The notes beneath the pieces are model-generated. The model searched no databases. It saw nothing but the letters and a program-made list of their open reading frames with translations, and was not told the DNA's origin. From Spirochaetae bacterium HGW-Spirochaetae-2 (GTDB lineage Bacteria; Spirochaetota; Spirochaetia; Sphaerochaetales; Sphaerochaetaceae): a stretch of DNA of 64,000 bases. Shown in pieces: positions 23,793 through 34,276 of this stretch. The DNA is taken from the NCBI GenBank assembly GCA_002839355.1, contig PGXW01000019.1, positions 1 to 64,000 on the forward strand, in the 5' to 3' direction. The translations under genes and the position numbers were made by a program. The first letter of the stretch is position 1; the number at the start of each line of letters is the position of its first letter.

Positions 23793-24872
23793 ATGGATTT
23801 GGACCTATATAGAAAGGATGGAACATTGAAAAAGCTTTCTCTAAGTAAGCTTTTCAAGTATTTAGAATCATCCTCTGTTTCAGTCGAAAACTTTGATAAG
23901 CTACTGAAAATATATGTAAGTCAGCGGTCAAACACAATGGATGATTTGAATAGTCTTCTTCAGTTTTCAATTGTTCATGGTAATGTAAAGATTTGCGAAT
24001 TCTTAATTAGAAAAGGAGCAGATCTTAATACAAAAACCGAATATGGGGGCATGACAACTTTTCTGTATGCTTCAAGGGATTGCAATAATCTTGACACCCT
24101 AAAAATTCTTGTAAAATATGGAGCAGACATCAATATGGTAAGCAAATACAACACAAATGCCATACAATTTGCTTCCATGAAAAACCCAAATCCCGATATC
24201 CTACGATATCTGATACAACTCGGGTTTAGGACCGATGTGAGGGATGATGGAAAGTCATTGTTAATGCTAGCTGCAAGAACAAATAGCAATCCTGCAATAC
24301 TTAAAATGCTGATTGAATATGGATGCAACATTTTTGAATACAATCGAGATTGGGATTGCTTATTTTACGCTCTCGAGTCAGGCCAGAATATCGAAGTAGT
24401 CAAATTTATTTTGGACCAAGCATATTCGCAAAGATTCTTTCGATTCCGCTCATTGGATATAAACCATCCGGATCATAGAAGACGAACAGCTTTGATGTAT
24501 GCTTTGGAATACTGTCAGGATGACTCAGTAGCCAAGCTAATCATGAAGAAAGGGGCAGATCCAAGATTGGCGGATCAAAACGGCTGGACAAGTCTACATT
24601 TTGCAATGATATATAAAAGTAATGAAATTATTGGTTTGATTCTGGAAAAGTATGATTTCAAGGATAGCGTGGAAAGTCTCTATTATTTATCAGTTTTTGA
24701 ATTTGCCTGTAAAAAGGCTCAAGATCCAACCATCCTTCCAATATTATTTCATCATGGTCTAAAACCCGTTCATTTCGAAAAATGCTTGAGCTTGGCCTAT
24801 GAGTCTCGTTATGGGAGTGAGGAAAAAGTTGAATATGTGAATTCTTTACGAAACTCCGGATGTAGTAATTGA
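23793..24872 (+). CDS. Ankyrin-repeat protein
   Basis: A 359-residue protein with about seven ankyrin-type repeats, for example NVKICEFLIRKGADLNTKTE, LDTLKILVKYGADINMVSKY, PDILRYLIQLGFRTDVRDDG and SVAKLIMKKGADPRLADQNG. There is no signal peptide or membrane segment, so it is probably a cytoplasmic scaffold binding another protein. The coding sequence is A/T-rich. It sits alone between a phage-type repressor and a type I restriction operon; whether it belongs to either, or is an effector, cannot be told. Confidence 0.78.
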   Translation: MDLDLYRKDGTLKKLSLSKLFKYLESSSVSVENFDKLLKIYVSQRSNTMDDLNSLLQFSIVHGNVKICEFLIRKGADLNTKTEYGGMTTFLYASRDCNNLDTLKILVKYGADINMVSKYNTNAIQFASMKNPNPDILRYLIQLGFRTDVRDDGKSLLMLAARTNSNPAILKMLIEYGCNIFEYNRDWDCLFYALESGQNIEVVKFILDQAYSQRFFRFRSLDINHPDHRRRTALMYALEYCQDDSVAKLIMKKGADPRLADQNGWTSLHFAMIYKSNEIIGLILEKYDFKDSVESLYYLSVFEFACKKAQDPTILPILFHHGLKPVHFEKCLSLAYESRYGSEEKVEYVNSLRNSGCSN

Positions 24873-25096
24873 GATGGTTGTGGAAATTATTGGATAATTT
24901 TTACGCTTGTGTTGTTTGATCGCAATGTGTACTTGGGCTATTTTTCTTGCAATTATCCCGAGCTAAGGGGTATCCTACATACAAAATATGCACACAGAAA
25001 CCTTTTCGCGAGGACGTCTATTTGGTCATTGAGTTGGTAAGTTCCAGCTTATCGACAACAGCCTTGAATAAGGTGGATTTTCACTGGAGGATTGGG

Positions 25097-27667
25097 ATGA
25101 ACAAGCAACAGTTGGCTTCAAGAATTTGGGAAGCCGCAAATCGGATGCGCTCAAAGATCGAAGCCCATGAGTATAAGGATTATATCCTCGGTTTAATTTT
25201 TTACAAATTCTTATCTGATAAAGAAATGAAGTTTTTTTTATACAATCATTTTAAAAAAGAAGACATACAGGCACTTTCAGAAGCTGAGATTGATGATGTG
25301 AAATTCATCAAGGAAAATGTAGGCTACTTCATCTCTTACGACCATCTCTTCTCAACCTGGATAGAGATGGGCTCGGACTTCGATGTCTCCAATGTCAGGG
25401 ATGCGCTTTCTGCGTTCAACCGAAATATCAACCCATCACACAAGAAAGTGTTCGAGAAGATCTTTGATACGCTGCAGACCGGCTTGAGCAAACTTGGTGA
25501 CAGCTCTAGCTCTCAGACCAAGGCGATACGGGATCTTATCCAATTGATCAAGGTTATCCCAATGGACGGTAGACAGAGCTATGATGTGTTGGGATTCATC
25601 TACGAATACCTGATCAGCAAGTTTGCGGCAAATGCCGGCAAGAAGGCGGGCGAATTCTATACCCCCCACGAGGTGTCGTTCTTGATGTCAGAGATTGTGG
25701 CCGATCATCTGAAGGGCGAGAAGGAGATCAAGATCTATGATCCCACCAGCGGATCGGGATCATTGCTCATCAATATTGGGCGTTCGGTTTCCAAACATAT
25801 CGATAATGAGAACAGCATCAAGTATTACGCCCAGGAGCTTAAAGAAAATACGTACAACCTCACCCGCATGAACATGGTCATGCGCGGGATTCTTCCCGAC
25901 AATATCGTCACGCGCAATGGTGATACGCTCGAGGATGACTGGCCGTATTTTGAGGACAACGATCCGGTTAATACCTACGATCCACTCTATGTGGATGCGG
26001 TGGTCTCCAATCCTCCCTATTCCCAGGCGTGGGATCCTTCCAATAAGGAATCGGACCCCCGGTACGCCCGCTTCGGTCTTGCCCCCAAGAGTAAGGCCGA
26101 CTATGCCTTTCTTCTGCATGACCTCTACCATCTGAAACCTGATGGGATTATGACTATTGTCCTCCCCCATGGAGTGCTGTTCCGTGGTGGAGAGGAGGAG
26201 AGGATCAGGAAGAATCTGATTGAGTACAACCATATTGATGCGGTCATAGGACTTCCCGCCAACATTTTCTTTGGGACTGGAATACCCACTATCATCATGG
26301 TATTGAAGATGAATAGGAAAACGGATGATGTGCTGATCGTCGATGCATCCAAAGGTTTCACCAAGGTTGGAAAGAACAATATGCTCAGAGCTTCCGATAT
26401 CAAGAAAATTGTTGATGTTGTCACGGAGCGGAAAAGTCTGCCCAAGTTTGCTAGGTTGGTTAACAAAGATGAGATACGCCTGAATGAATACAATCTGAAC
26501 ATTCCAAGATATGTTGACTCTTCCGAGGCATCTGAGAAATGGGACATCTACTCATTGATGCTTGGGGGCATTCCTGAAAATGAGATTGAAGACCTGCATG
26601 AATATTGGAAAGCTTTTCCTGGTCTTGAGGATAAATTGTTTATCAAAGGTGAGGGTTCATACAGAACTTTGGCTGTGGATGATATACGGGAGGCTGTGAA
26701 TGCTCATCCTAGCGTTATTAAATTTGTCGAGAGTTTTAAAAGCTCCTTTGAAAGCTTTGGAGATAGGCTCAGGAATGATCTGATTGATGGGTTTGAGAGT
26801 TTAAAAATCACAAACGAAGAGTTGCTTCTCAGTGATGACATCTTTGTACGTCTTGAAGGTCTTCCACTGGTCGATAAATATGATGTCTATCAATTGTTGG
26901 ATGATGAATGGACAAACATAGCGATAGATCTGGAGATATTGCAGACGGAAGGGTTTGATGCATCCAAGAAGGTGGAACCAAGGATGGTCTCCAAGAAAGA
27001 TGAAGAGGTTCAAGAGGGATGGCGGGGGCGGGTGATACCGTTTGATCTGGTTGAGAATACTCTGCTCAAAGATGAGCATGACCACCTTCTTGCGATTGAG
27101 GATAGGGTATCTGAGATCAATGCAACCCATGCAGAGATATTGGATGGTTTGTCTGAGGAAGAAAAAGAATCAGATGGGCTCAATGAAACGAAAGATTCTT
27201 TCATTTCATCCTGGGTTGTCAAGGAAGTAAAAAAATTGATGGCTGATAAAAAGAAGGGAATTTTAATACCTGAAGATTCATTTGAAGAAAAGATCATGCT
27301 TGTCGATGAGTTGATGGCAGAAGAGAAACAATTGAAATCAAAGCTAAAGAAGGAGACTGTAGCGCTTCATAACAAAACCAAGAAAGTAATCGAGGGTTTG
27401 TCTTATGAGGATGCAAGATCATTGCTTGAGGCCAAATGGATCGAACCACTCCTGCTTAGCCTCTATTCAATTCCCAAGACGATCATTGAAGTGTTGATCA
27501 CGAAGGTTGTTGCCCTAGCAGAAAAGTACAAGACGACCTTCTCGGAAATTGAGACTGAATTGCATGAAACTGAAATCGCCATTGGATCCATGATTCAAGA
27601 GCTTACGGGTAACTCTCATGATTTAAAAGGGCTCGAAGAATTCATGTCGTTGTTGGGAGCGGAGTAA
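25097..27667 (+). CDS. hsdM: Type I restriction-modification methyltransferase subunit
   Basis: An 856-residue HsdM. The N-terminal helical domain begins MNKQQLASRIWEAANRMRSK; the catalytic domain has the SAM-binding DPTSGSGSL (215-223) and adenine-N6 motif NPPY (305-308), followed by the family block LPHGVLFRGGEEERIRKNLI. It is longer than the usual 500-530 residues because of a C-terminal helical extension of about 300 residues (KKLMADKKKGILIPEDSFEE and similar). The ATG at 25097 has TGGAGG 6 bases upstream; the open frame extends 50 codons further without support. First gene of hsdM-hsdS-hsdR. Confidence 0.92.
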   Translation: MNKQQLASRIWEAANRMRSKIEAHEYKDYILGLIFYKFLSDKEMKFFLYNHFKKEDIQALSEAEIDDVKFIKENVGYFISYDHLFSTWIEMGSDFDVSNVRDALSAFNRNINPSHKKVFEKIFDTLQTGLSKLGDSSSSQTKAIRDLIQLIKVIPMDGRQSYDVLGFIYEYLISKFAANAGKKAGEFYTPHEVSFLMSEIVADHLKGEKEIKIYDPTSGSGSLLINIGRSVSKHIDNENSIKYYAQELKENTYNLTRMNMVMRGILPDNIVTRNGDTLEDDWPYFEDNDPVNTYDPLYVDAVVSNPPYSQAWDPSNKESDPRYARFGLAPKSKADYAFLLHDLYHLKPDGIMTIVLPHGVLFRGGEEERIRKNLIEYNHIDAVIGLPANIFFGTGIPTIIMVLKMNRKTDDVLIVDASKGFTKVGKNNMLRASDIKKIVDVVTERKSLPKFARLVNKDEIRLNEYNLNIPRYVDSSEASEKWDIYSLMLGGIPENEIEDLHEYWKAFPGLEDKLFIKGEGSYRTLAVDDIREAVNAHPSVIKFVESFKSSFESFGDRLRNDLIDGFESLKITNEELLLSDDIFVRLEGLPLVDKYDVYQLLDDEWTNIAIDLEILQTEGFDASKKVEPRMVSKKDEEVQEGWRGRVIPFDLVENTLLKDEHDHLLAIEDRVSEINATHAEILDGLSEEEKESDGLNETKDSFISSWVVKEVKKLMADKKKGILIPEDSFEEKIMLVDELMAEEKQLKSKLKKETVALHNKTKKVIEGLSYEDARSLLEAKWIEPLLLSLYSIPKTIIEVLITKVVALAEKYKTTFSEIETELHETEIAIGSMIQELTGNSHDLKGLEEFMSLLGAE

Positions 27668-27668
27668 T

Positions 27669-28871
27669 ATGCCAGAGGATAAAAAAAAGCCCGCAATTCG
27701 GTTTGTCAGATTTGATGATGCTTGGGAACAGCGTAAGATTGATAAATTATTAACTGAAGTTATACGGCCTGTTAAAATGATGGATGATAAAGAATATGAA
27801 CTTGTTACTGTTAAGCGAAGAAATGAGGGGGTCACATCTCGTGGGAAGCTAAAAGGTATAGACATTCTTGTTAAAACTTACTTTGAAGTCAAAGCGGGAG
27901 ACTACCTAATATCTAAGCGACAAGTTGTGCATGGCGCTAATGGAATTGTCCCAAAAAACCTTGACGGGGCAGTAGTCTCAAACGAATACCTAGTTCTTAC
28001 TGACAACGATGGAATGTCTGTTGAATTTCTTGCAATATTATCAAAGCACCCAGAGATGTATAAAAAGTTCTTTTTAAGTTCGTACGGAATTGATATTGAG
28101 AAACTTGTTTTTGATGTTGATGATTGGAAAAAGAGAACAATAAATATTCCGACAATAGCTGAGCAAAAGAAAATCTGTTTGTTTTTTAAAACTATAGAAA
28201 CCTTAATCACCCTTCATCAGCATAAGTATGACAAACTGGTTTCTGTTAAGAGATCCATGCTCGATAAAATGTTTCCGAAAAATGGTTCGAACATTCCAGA
28301 GATTAGGTTTGCTGGATTTACTGACCCTTGGGAACAGCGTAAGTTGAGCGATGTCGCAGAATTCAATCCAAAAGGAACGCTCCCAGACGAATTTGAATAT
28401 GTTGATCTAGAGTCAGTTGTAGGAACAGAACTCATCAGCCATAGACGTGAAACTATTCATACGGCACCCTCAAGGGCGCAAAGAGTCGCAAAGTATGGCG
28501 ATATCTTCTATCAAACAGTTCGACCTTATCAAAAGAATAATTATTTATTTAACAGTAAAGAAAATGACTATGTTTTCTCTACTGGGTATGCACAGCTGAG
28601 ACCCCAAATCAAAGGTTCTTTATTATTCTGCATACTGCAAGAAGATGGTTTTGTGAAGGATGTTCTTGATAGATGTACTGGCACTAGTTATCCTGCTATT
28701 ACTTCCACGAGTCTCGAAGATATCGCAATTAAGATACCAGTCAATCCGGTCGAACAAGAGAAAATCGGGAGCTTTTTCAAACACATGGACAACCTTATCA
28801 CCCTTCATCAGCGTAAGCTTGAAAAGCTCAAGAATGTAAAAAAAGCAATGCTCGATAAAATGTTTTTGTAA
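27669..28871 (+). CDS. hsdS: Type I restriction-modification specificity subunit
   Basis: A 400-residue HsdS built of two halves. Each half opens with a similar phrase (FDDAWEQRKIDKLL and FTDPWEQRKLSDVAEF), carries a different target-recognition domain, and closes with a conserved helix (LITLHQHKYDKLVSVKRSML and LITLHQRKLEKLKNVKKAML). The two recognition domains read the two halves of a split DNA site and the repeats set the spacing. It starts one base after hsdM and ends 14 bases before hsdR. Both domains look intact. Confidence 0.92.
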   Translation: MPEDKKKPAIRFVRFDDAWEQRKIDKLLTEVIRPVKMMDDKEYELVTVKRRNEGVTSRGKLKGIDILVKTYFEVKAGDYLISKRQVVHGANGIVPKNLDGAVVSNEYLVLTDNDGMSVEFLAILSKHPEMYKKFFLSSYGIDIEKLVFDVDDWKKRTINIPTIAEQKKICLFFKTIETLITLHQHKYDKLVSVKRSMLDKMFPKNGSNIPEIRFAGFTDPWEQRKLSDVAEFNPKGTLPDEFEYVDLESVVGTELISHRRETIHTAPSRAQRVAKYGDIFYQTVRPYQKNNYLFNSKENDYVFSTGYAQLRPQIKGSLLFCILQEDGFVKDVLDRCTGTSYPAITSTSLEDIAIKIPVNPVEQEKIGSFFKHMDNLITLHQRKLEKLKNVKKAMLDKMFL

Positions 28872-28885
28872 AGGCGGTTATAGAT

Positions 28886-31800
28886 ATGCCTCAAGCTACT
28901 ACAGTATTCACCAAGGAATCCGAGTTTGAAGAGGCTCTCATTGAAATCCTTTCTAGGAAAGGATGGGAGCAACAAGTAATCAAGCATCCAACTGAGAAAG
29001 ATCTGGTTGAGAACTGGCGACGTATTCTTAATAACAACAATATGATTCGTGATAGGCTTAATGGCTACCCGCTGACCGATAGTGAGATGCAGCAGATACT
29101 GGAACAAATCGTGGCTTTGAGAACACCTCTTAAGCTGAATGGTTTCATCAACGGCAAGACCGTCTCCATCAAGCGCGACAACCCGGATGATATTGAGCAC
29201 CTTGGAAAGGAAATTAGCCTCAAGATATATGACAGGAACGAGATTGCAGCTGGGCAAAGCAGGTATCAAATAGCACTACAACCAGACCTTCCCTCACGTG
29301 AAGCAATCGCTAATGATCGCAGGGGTGATTTGATGCTCTTGATAAATGGGATGCCTGTGATCCATATCGAATTGAAGAAAAGCGGTATCTCAGTCAGTCA
29401 AGCGTACAACCAGATTGAGAAATATGCATATGAGGGAGTTTTCTCAGGTCTCTTTTCGCTCATACAGGTCTTTGTAGCGATGGAGCCGAATGAAACGGTT
29501 TACTTCGCAAATCCGGGCCCTGAGGGGAAATTTGTCAAAGACTATTACTTTCACTGGGCGGATTTCAATAATGAGCCGATCAATGGATGGCAAGATATTG
29601 CATCATCGTTCCTCTCAATACCGATGGCACATCAGCTGATTGGCTTCTATACTGTTGCCGATGGCTCCGACGGCATTCTCAAGGTAATGCGTAGCTACCA
29701 GTATTATGCAGCTAGTGCGATCTCGGATCGCGTCTCGAAAGCCCTCTGGGATGGAAGAGAGATGCGGGGCGGATATATCTGGCATACAACAGGATCCGGA
29801 AAGACCATGACAAGCTTCAAGTCTGCTCAGCTGATAGCCAACTCCAAGGATGCCGATAAGGTAGTGTTCCTCATGGACAGAATTGAACTTGGAACCCAAT
29901 CACTTAAGGAATATCGAGCATTCGCAAATGAAACTGAGGATGTCCAAGCAACAGAGGATACCTATGTGCTCATATCGAGATTGAAAAGTACTGATCCCGC
30001 TGACACGCTCATAGTCACATCGATACAGAAGATGAGTAGGATCAATGATGATGGAATCGGTGCTCGGGACTTGTGCAAGATCAACTCCAAGAGGATGGTG
30101 ATCATCGTGGACGAAGCGCATCGTTCCACTTTTGGGGAGATGCTCCTGACTATAAAGGAAACCTTTCCCAGGGCAATGTTCTTCGGGTTTACAGGCACTC
30201 CGATTCTCGAAGATAACCAAAAAAAGAAAAGCACTACGTCTACAGTATTTGGGGATGAACTTCACAGATATAGTATTGCAGACGGGATACGCGACAGGAA
30301 TGTCCTTGGGTTTGATCCATACAAGGTCCTTACGTTCAGGGATAAGGACCTGAGGAAATCCGTTGCATTGGATAAAGCAAAAGCAGCAACGGAAGCTGAT
30401 GCGGTGATGAATCCAAAGAAAAGCAGGATCTATTACCATTACATGAACGATGTTCCCATGGTGGGCTATTCAACTGCGGACGGAAGACGTATCAAGGGGA
30501 TCGAGGACTACATTCCCCATTCGCAATACCTTTTCAGCGAACATCAGAAAGCAGTAGTCACAGATATTCTTGAAAATTGGCTAACCTTAAGTCATGGGTA
30601 TAAGTTTCATGCGATCTTTGCGACCAGTAGTATAAACGAGGCAATCACCTACTACAAGCTGTTGAAGCCGGCGGAATCATATGTGAAAGTGACCTGTCTT
30701 TTCGATCCTGGGATAGATAATAACGGGGGGGCTGAATTCAAGGAGGAGGGTCTTATTGAAATCATAAAGGACTACAATGCTCGATACGGCCAAGACTTTA
30801 CCCTTTCCAATTATGGTAAGTTCAAAAAGGATATCGCAAACAGGCTAGCCCACAAGGATCCTTATCGGTTGATAGAACGAACCCCTGAGAAGCAGATTGA
30901 CATCTTGATTGTTGTGGATCAGATGCTTACGGGGTTTGATTCCAAATGGTTGAACACCTTGTACCTTGACAAGGAGTTGAGGTACGAGAATATCATCCAA
31001 GCATTTTCTCGGACTAACCGGATATTCGGTCAAGACAAGCCTTTTGGGACAATTAGGTACTACAGGAAACCCCACACGATGGAAAAGAATATCGAGAAGG
31101 CAGTGAAACTGTATTCTGGTGATAGGCCTTTCGATCTTTTCGTCGAGAAGCTGGATAAAAACTTGGATAAGCTGAATTCTATTTATACAGAGATTTTCGA
31201 TCTTTTCATCAATGCCGGGATTCCAGATCGTGAAAAGCTCCCTGACAGGAATTCTGAGAAGGCGAAGTTTGCATCTCTTTTCAAGAAATTGAATGATTAC
31301 CTTGAAGCTGCAAGGGTACAGGGGTTTGCGTGGGAAAAATCCATGTATACCTTCGGCGAGAGTGATGATAAGAGAACTATCAAGGTGGCGTTCGATGAGA
31401 ATGAATATCTCATACTCGCACAACGATACAAAGAACTTTTCAATGGTGATGGTGGAGGGGGGGCAAACCCTGATGACATTCCCTATCTGATAGACGGAAA
31501 CCTTACAGAGATTGATACCGGAAGAATTGATAGGGAATATATGGATTCACGTTTCGAGAAGTATCTGAAAGCACTCAACCTGGGCGATGAGAAAGAAAAA
31601 CAGAAAACTTTGGAGGACCTTCACAAATCATTTGCCGCACTTACACAGGAAGAACAAAAGTATGCCGCCCTGTTTCTCCATGACATTCAAAGGGGAAGTG
31701 TGGCCATTGAGGCTGGAAAATCATTCAGGGATTATGTAGTCGAATATCAGGCGAGAATCAAGAACGATCAAATACACAAGTTAGCTCTGGTGTTTGGATT

Positions 31801-32020
31801 GGATGAAGAAAAGTTAAGAAGACTCATGAAATTCCGCACAACAGCAATAAATATTAATGAGTACGGGCGATTCGAAGATTTGATAAGTACCGTAGATAGG
31901 AAGAAAGCAAGGGAATATTTCGAGAGTGTGGAAAAAGCGAAGATTAAGGAATACAAAGTCAATGCGAAAATTGACAAGCTCATGAGGGAGTTTATCATTA
32001 AAGGTGGGTTTGAGGTTTAG
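28886..32020 (+). CDS. hsdR: Type I restriction endonuclease/translocase subunit
   Basis: A 1044-residue HsdR, full length. The N-terminal nuclease domain has Asp148 (RRGDLMLLINGMPV) and Glu162-Leu-Lys164 (HIELKKSG) of the PD-(D/E)XK fold. The motor has Walker A TTGSGKT (Lys306) and DEAH at 409-412, with GFTGTPI as motif III and FSRTNRIFG as motif VI. It pulls DNA toward the bound complex and cuts at a distance. With hsdM and hsdS it makes a complete and apparently working type I system. Confidence 0.94.
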   Translation: MPQATTVFTKESEFEEALIEILSRKGWEQQVIKHPTEKDLVENWRRILNNNNMIRDRLNGYPLTDSEMQQILEQIVALRTPLKLNGFINGKTVSIKRDNPDDIEHLGKEISLKIYDRNEIAAGQSRYQIALQPDLPSREAIANDRRGDLMLLINGMPVIHIELKKSGISVSQAYNQIEKYAYEGVFSGLFSLIQVFVAMEPNETVYFANPGPEGKFVKDYYFHWADFNNEPINGWQDIASSFLSIPMAHQLIGFYTVADGSDGILKVMRSYQYYAASAISDRVSKALWDGREMRGGYIWHTTGSGKTMTSFKSAQLIANSKDADKVVFLMDRIELGTQSLKEYRAFANETEDVQATEDTYVLISRLKSTDPADTLIVTSIQKMSRINDDGIGARDLCKINSKRMVIIVDEAHRSTFGEMLLTIKETFPRAMFFGFTGTPILEDNQKKKSTTSTVFGDELHRYSIADGIRDRNVLGFDPYKVLTFRDKDLRKSVALDKAKAATEADAVMNPKKSRIYYHYMNDVPMVGYSTADGRRIKGIEDYIPHSQYLFSEHQKAVVTDILENWLTLSHGYKFHAIFATSSINEAITYYKLLKPAESYVKVTCLFDPGIDNNGGAEFKEEGLIEIIKDYNARYGQDFTLSNYGKFKKDIANRLAHKDPYRLIERTPEKQIDILIVVDQMLTGFDSKWLNTLYLDKELRYENIIQAFSRTNRIFGQDKPFGTIRYYRKPHTMEKNIEKAVKLYSGDRPFDLFVEKLDKNLDKLNSIYTEIFDLFINAGIPDREKLPDRNSEKAKFASLFKKLNDYLEAARVQGFAWEKSMYTFGESDDKRTIKVAFDENEYLILAQRYKELFNGDGGGGANPDDIPYLIDGNLTEIDTGRIDREYMDSRFEKYLKALNLGDEKEKQKTLEDLHKSFAALTQEEQKYAALFLHDIQRGSVAIEAGKSFRDYVVEYQARIKNDQIHKLALVFGLDEEKLRRLMKFRTTAININEYGRFEDLISTVDRKKAREYFESVEKAKIKEYKVNAKIDKLMREFIIKGGFEV

Positions 32021-32091
32021 CTATCCCGCCTAAAGTGAGAATAATCGAGTAGCAGATGATTTACTATTATATCCAATAAAAGGACGAGTTT

Positions 32092-34059
32092 ATGAAAAGC
32101 AATATGGTTAAGGTATACGTGGCTTTCCGCTCTGGGTGCTTAGGAAATAATATTCTTGAAGCATACTATCCGTTTTTAGCAAATATTATTTGGAAAGAGA
32201 ATATCACTGTTATTGATGAATTACAAATTCGAGCAGAGTTTGAGCGAAAATATAAAATCCCAGTACCGATTTCATTTATTCGAGAAGTGTTAGGTGTTGG
32301 GATTCGAAATGAGTCAATTATTGATAATCGTGGGAGATACGTAGTTCAGAAAGAAAAGATTTCACAGTATAAGTTTGATTCTATTCCCTTCGAGAATAAA
32401 TGGGCTCAAATGAATGAATCATTTAAACATTTCTGTAAGAAGAATGATTATTCAGTCTCTGAATATAATATTGATGAGAGGATTCTTGATAGTATCAATC
32501 AACAAGATGAGGATATCATATTAAACGAGGATCTCGAGGTGCCTCAAGAATCTGATTCATTTGATTTCGCTTGGCATGAGTTTTTAACGACTGCCGCAAA
32601 GGATTCCCCTGAAATTTTTGATTTCATTGTGGCAATAAGTGCAAGCAATATTATGAAACAAGCTGTATTTTTCACAGGGGATGGACGTGAGACCTTTCGT
32701 GGACTTAATGTCTACTTGGATTCTCCTTACGTATTTGCGCTATTAGGAATGGATTCTCTAGAAAGAAAGGAGTCTTGTAAATATTTATTTGATAGAATGT
32801 TAGAAGCAGGTTGCAATGTCCAGATATTTGACCATAATCTTAACGAAATCAATGGAATTTTATCACGGGCAGGATCCTGGGCAACAAGTCCACATTATAG
32901 TTTGGATAAAGCAAACAATGCGGCAAGGTATTTCCATGATTTGCAGATGGATGAACAATTAATTGCGGAGTATTGCGAATCTGTTGAAGACAAGTTAAGC
33001 AAACTTGGGATGACGATAAAAAAAACCGACTATGATACATACGAAGACAAGTTTCAAGAAAATGAGAAGCAAATTTTTAAGATGATTGAAGAGAAATATC
33101 AAAAATACGGTAAATTGATTAATGAAGATATTAGAAACAGCATCTTGGTAGATGTTAGATCAATAATAATGGTATATCGAGAAAGGCGGGGTCAGACCTC
33201 AACTCGAATCCAATCATCTAGAGATATCTTGATAACCCTAAATAATGTAGTTGCAGACGTTAGCAAGAAGTATGAGAGCAATCAAAGCAATGACGCTGGA
33301 CATATTCCTGCAGGTATTTCATCTGATGTTTTTGGAGCTGTACTGTGGTTGTTCAGTCCTGCTGATCTGATGCAATACCAAAAGAAGCAACTTTTAGCGG
33401 ATTGTTACATAGCGCTTCGTCCTAACAGAACAATGTTGAAAAAGTATGTTGAATCACTTGAAAGAGCTCGTAGTGCAGGAGAAATTGATGATAAGAAGTA
33501 TCTTTTCCTGCGTTCTCACTCAGTTGTCAATGATGCTTTAATGAATGTGACCAAAGGAAATTATGCACGTTTTAATGATCGTACATATCTTGAGGTTTAT
33601 GACGAAATACAGGCAATATCAGAAAAAAAATATTATGATGAACTAGTTTCTCACAAACTGACCCAAGAAGAATTATATAAACTCCAACAGGAAAAGGATG
33701 AGCAAAATAGAAAGGCTGAAACAGAAAGATTAGAAAAGGAGAAGAAAATCGACGAATTGGCGAACGAAGTAGGCAATTTAAAATCAAGCATGGAACAAAA
33801 AGAAAAAATTGAATTTGAAAAAAAAGTAAATCAATTAGGCTGGCTTTGGACAGGGAGTTTAATTGGTCTCCCTTATTTGATTCTAATGGCAATACTACAG
33901 ATATCAATTAGCGTTTATACTGATTTTAGTCTATTCTCGATATTAAACGTCTTCGCCTTAGTTCTGTTAACATTAATCTTTGGATATCTTGAGAAAAAAG
34001 GGAAAGCTTGTTGTTTTAAGTGGGCAGAGAAGCATTTAAGAAAAAAATTGAATAAATAA
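32092..34059 (+). CDS. PIN-like domain protein with coiled coil and two membrane segments
   Basis: A 655-residue protein I cannot assign to a family. Residues 205-380 look PIN-like: Asp210 in VYLDSPYVFALLGM, Glu252 in DHNLNEINGIL and Asp378 in SSRDILITLNN could form the acidic metal site of an RNase. Residues about 540-580 form a charged coiled coil (KAETERLEKEKKIDELANEV). Residues about 583-635 contain two membrane helices (GSLIGLPYLILMAILQ; ILNVFALVLLTLIFGYL). It lies 71 bases after hsdR, is equally A/T-rich, and may be a defence accessory or abortive-infection effector tethered to the membrane. Confidence 0.55.
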   Translation: MKSNMVKVYVAFRSGCLGNNILEAYYPFLANIIWKENITVIDELQIRAEFERKYKIPVPISFIREVLGVGIRNESIIDNRGRYVVQKEKISQYKFDSIPFENKWAQMNESFKHFCKKNDYSVSEYNIDERILDSINQQDEDIILNEDLEVPQESDSFDFAWHEFLTTAAKDSPEIFDFIVAISASNIMKQAVFFTGDGRETFRGLNVYLDSPYVFALLGMDSLERKESCKYLFDRMLEAGCNVQIFDHNLNEINGILSRAGSWATSPHYSLDKANNAARYFHDLQMDEQLIAEYCESVEDKLSKLGMTIKKTDYDTYEDKFQENEKQIFKMIEEKYQKYGKLINEDIRNSILVDVRSIIMVYRERRGQTSTRIQSSRDILITLNNVVADVSKKYESNQSNDAGHIPAGISSDVFGAVLWLFSPADLMQYQKKQLLADCYIALRPNRTMLKKYVESLERARSAGEIDDKKYLFLRSHSVVNDALMNVTKGNYARFNDRTYLEVYDEIQAISEKKYYDELVSHKLTQEELYKLQQEKDEQNRKAETERLEKEKKIDELANEVGNLKSSMEQKEKIEFEKKVNQLGWLWTGSLIGLPYLILMAILQISISVYTDFSLFSILNVFALVLLTLIFGYLEKKGKACCFKWAEKHLRKKLNK

Positions 34060-34276
34060 TGACCTTTCTCATCATTAATTAATCATTGGATACACAAAAA
34101 GTCTTTCCCTAAGTGTTCTAGCCGATAGTTTCAAAATACACGAAGTTACATTTAGATGAGTCCTGCTTCGCTGCAAAGTACTCTCCCAAAATCCCCAAGA
34201 TGGCATGAAAACCTCAAAATGATGCATTTCAGAGGGGTTTCTCGCCTTTCGTACCCCTAAATCATTGTATCAAAAC
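34060..34276. other. Probable island end next to truncated radC
   Basis: This 217-base stretch lies between the last A/T-rich island gene and the cut end of radC. No gene is seen. The junction must lie at or just left of 34277, where the radC frame runs into a TAG. The other attachment site would lie beyond the left edge of the window. Confidence 0.5.
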
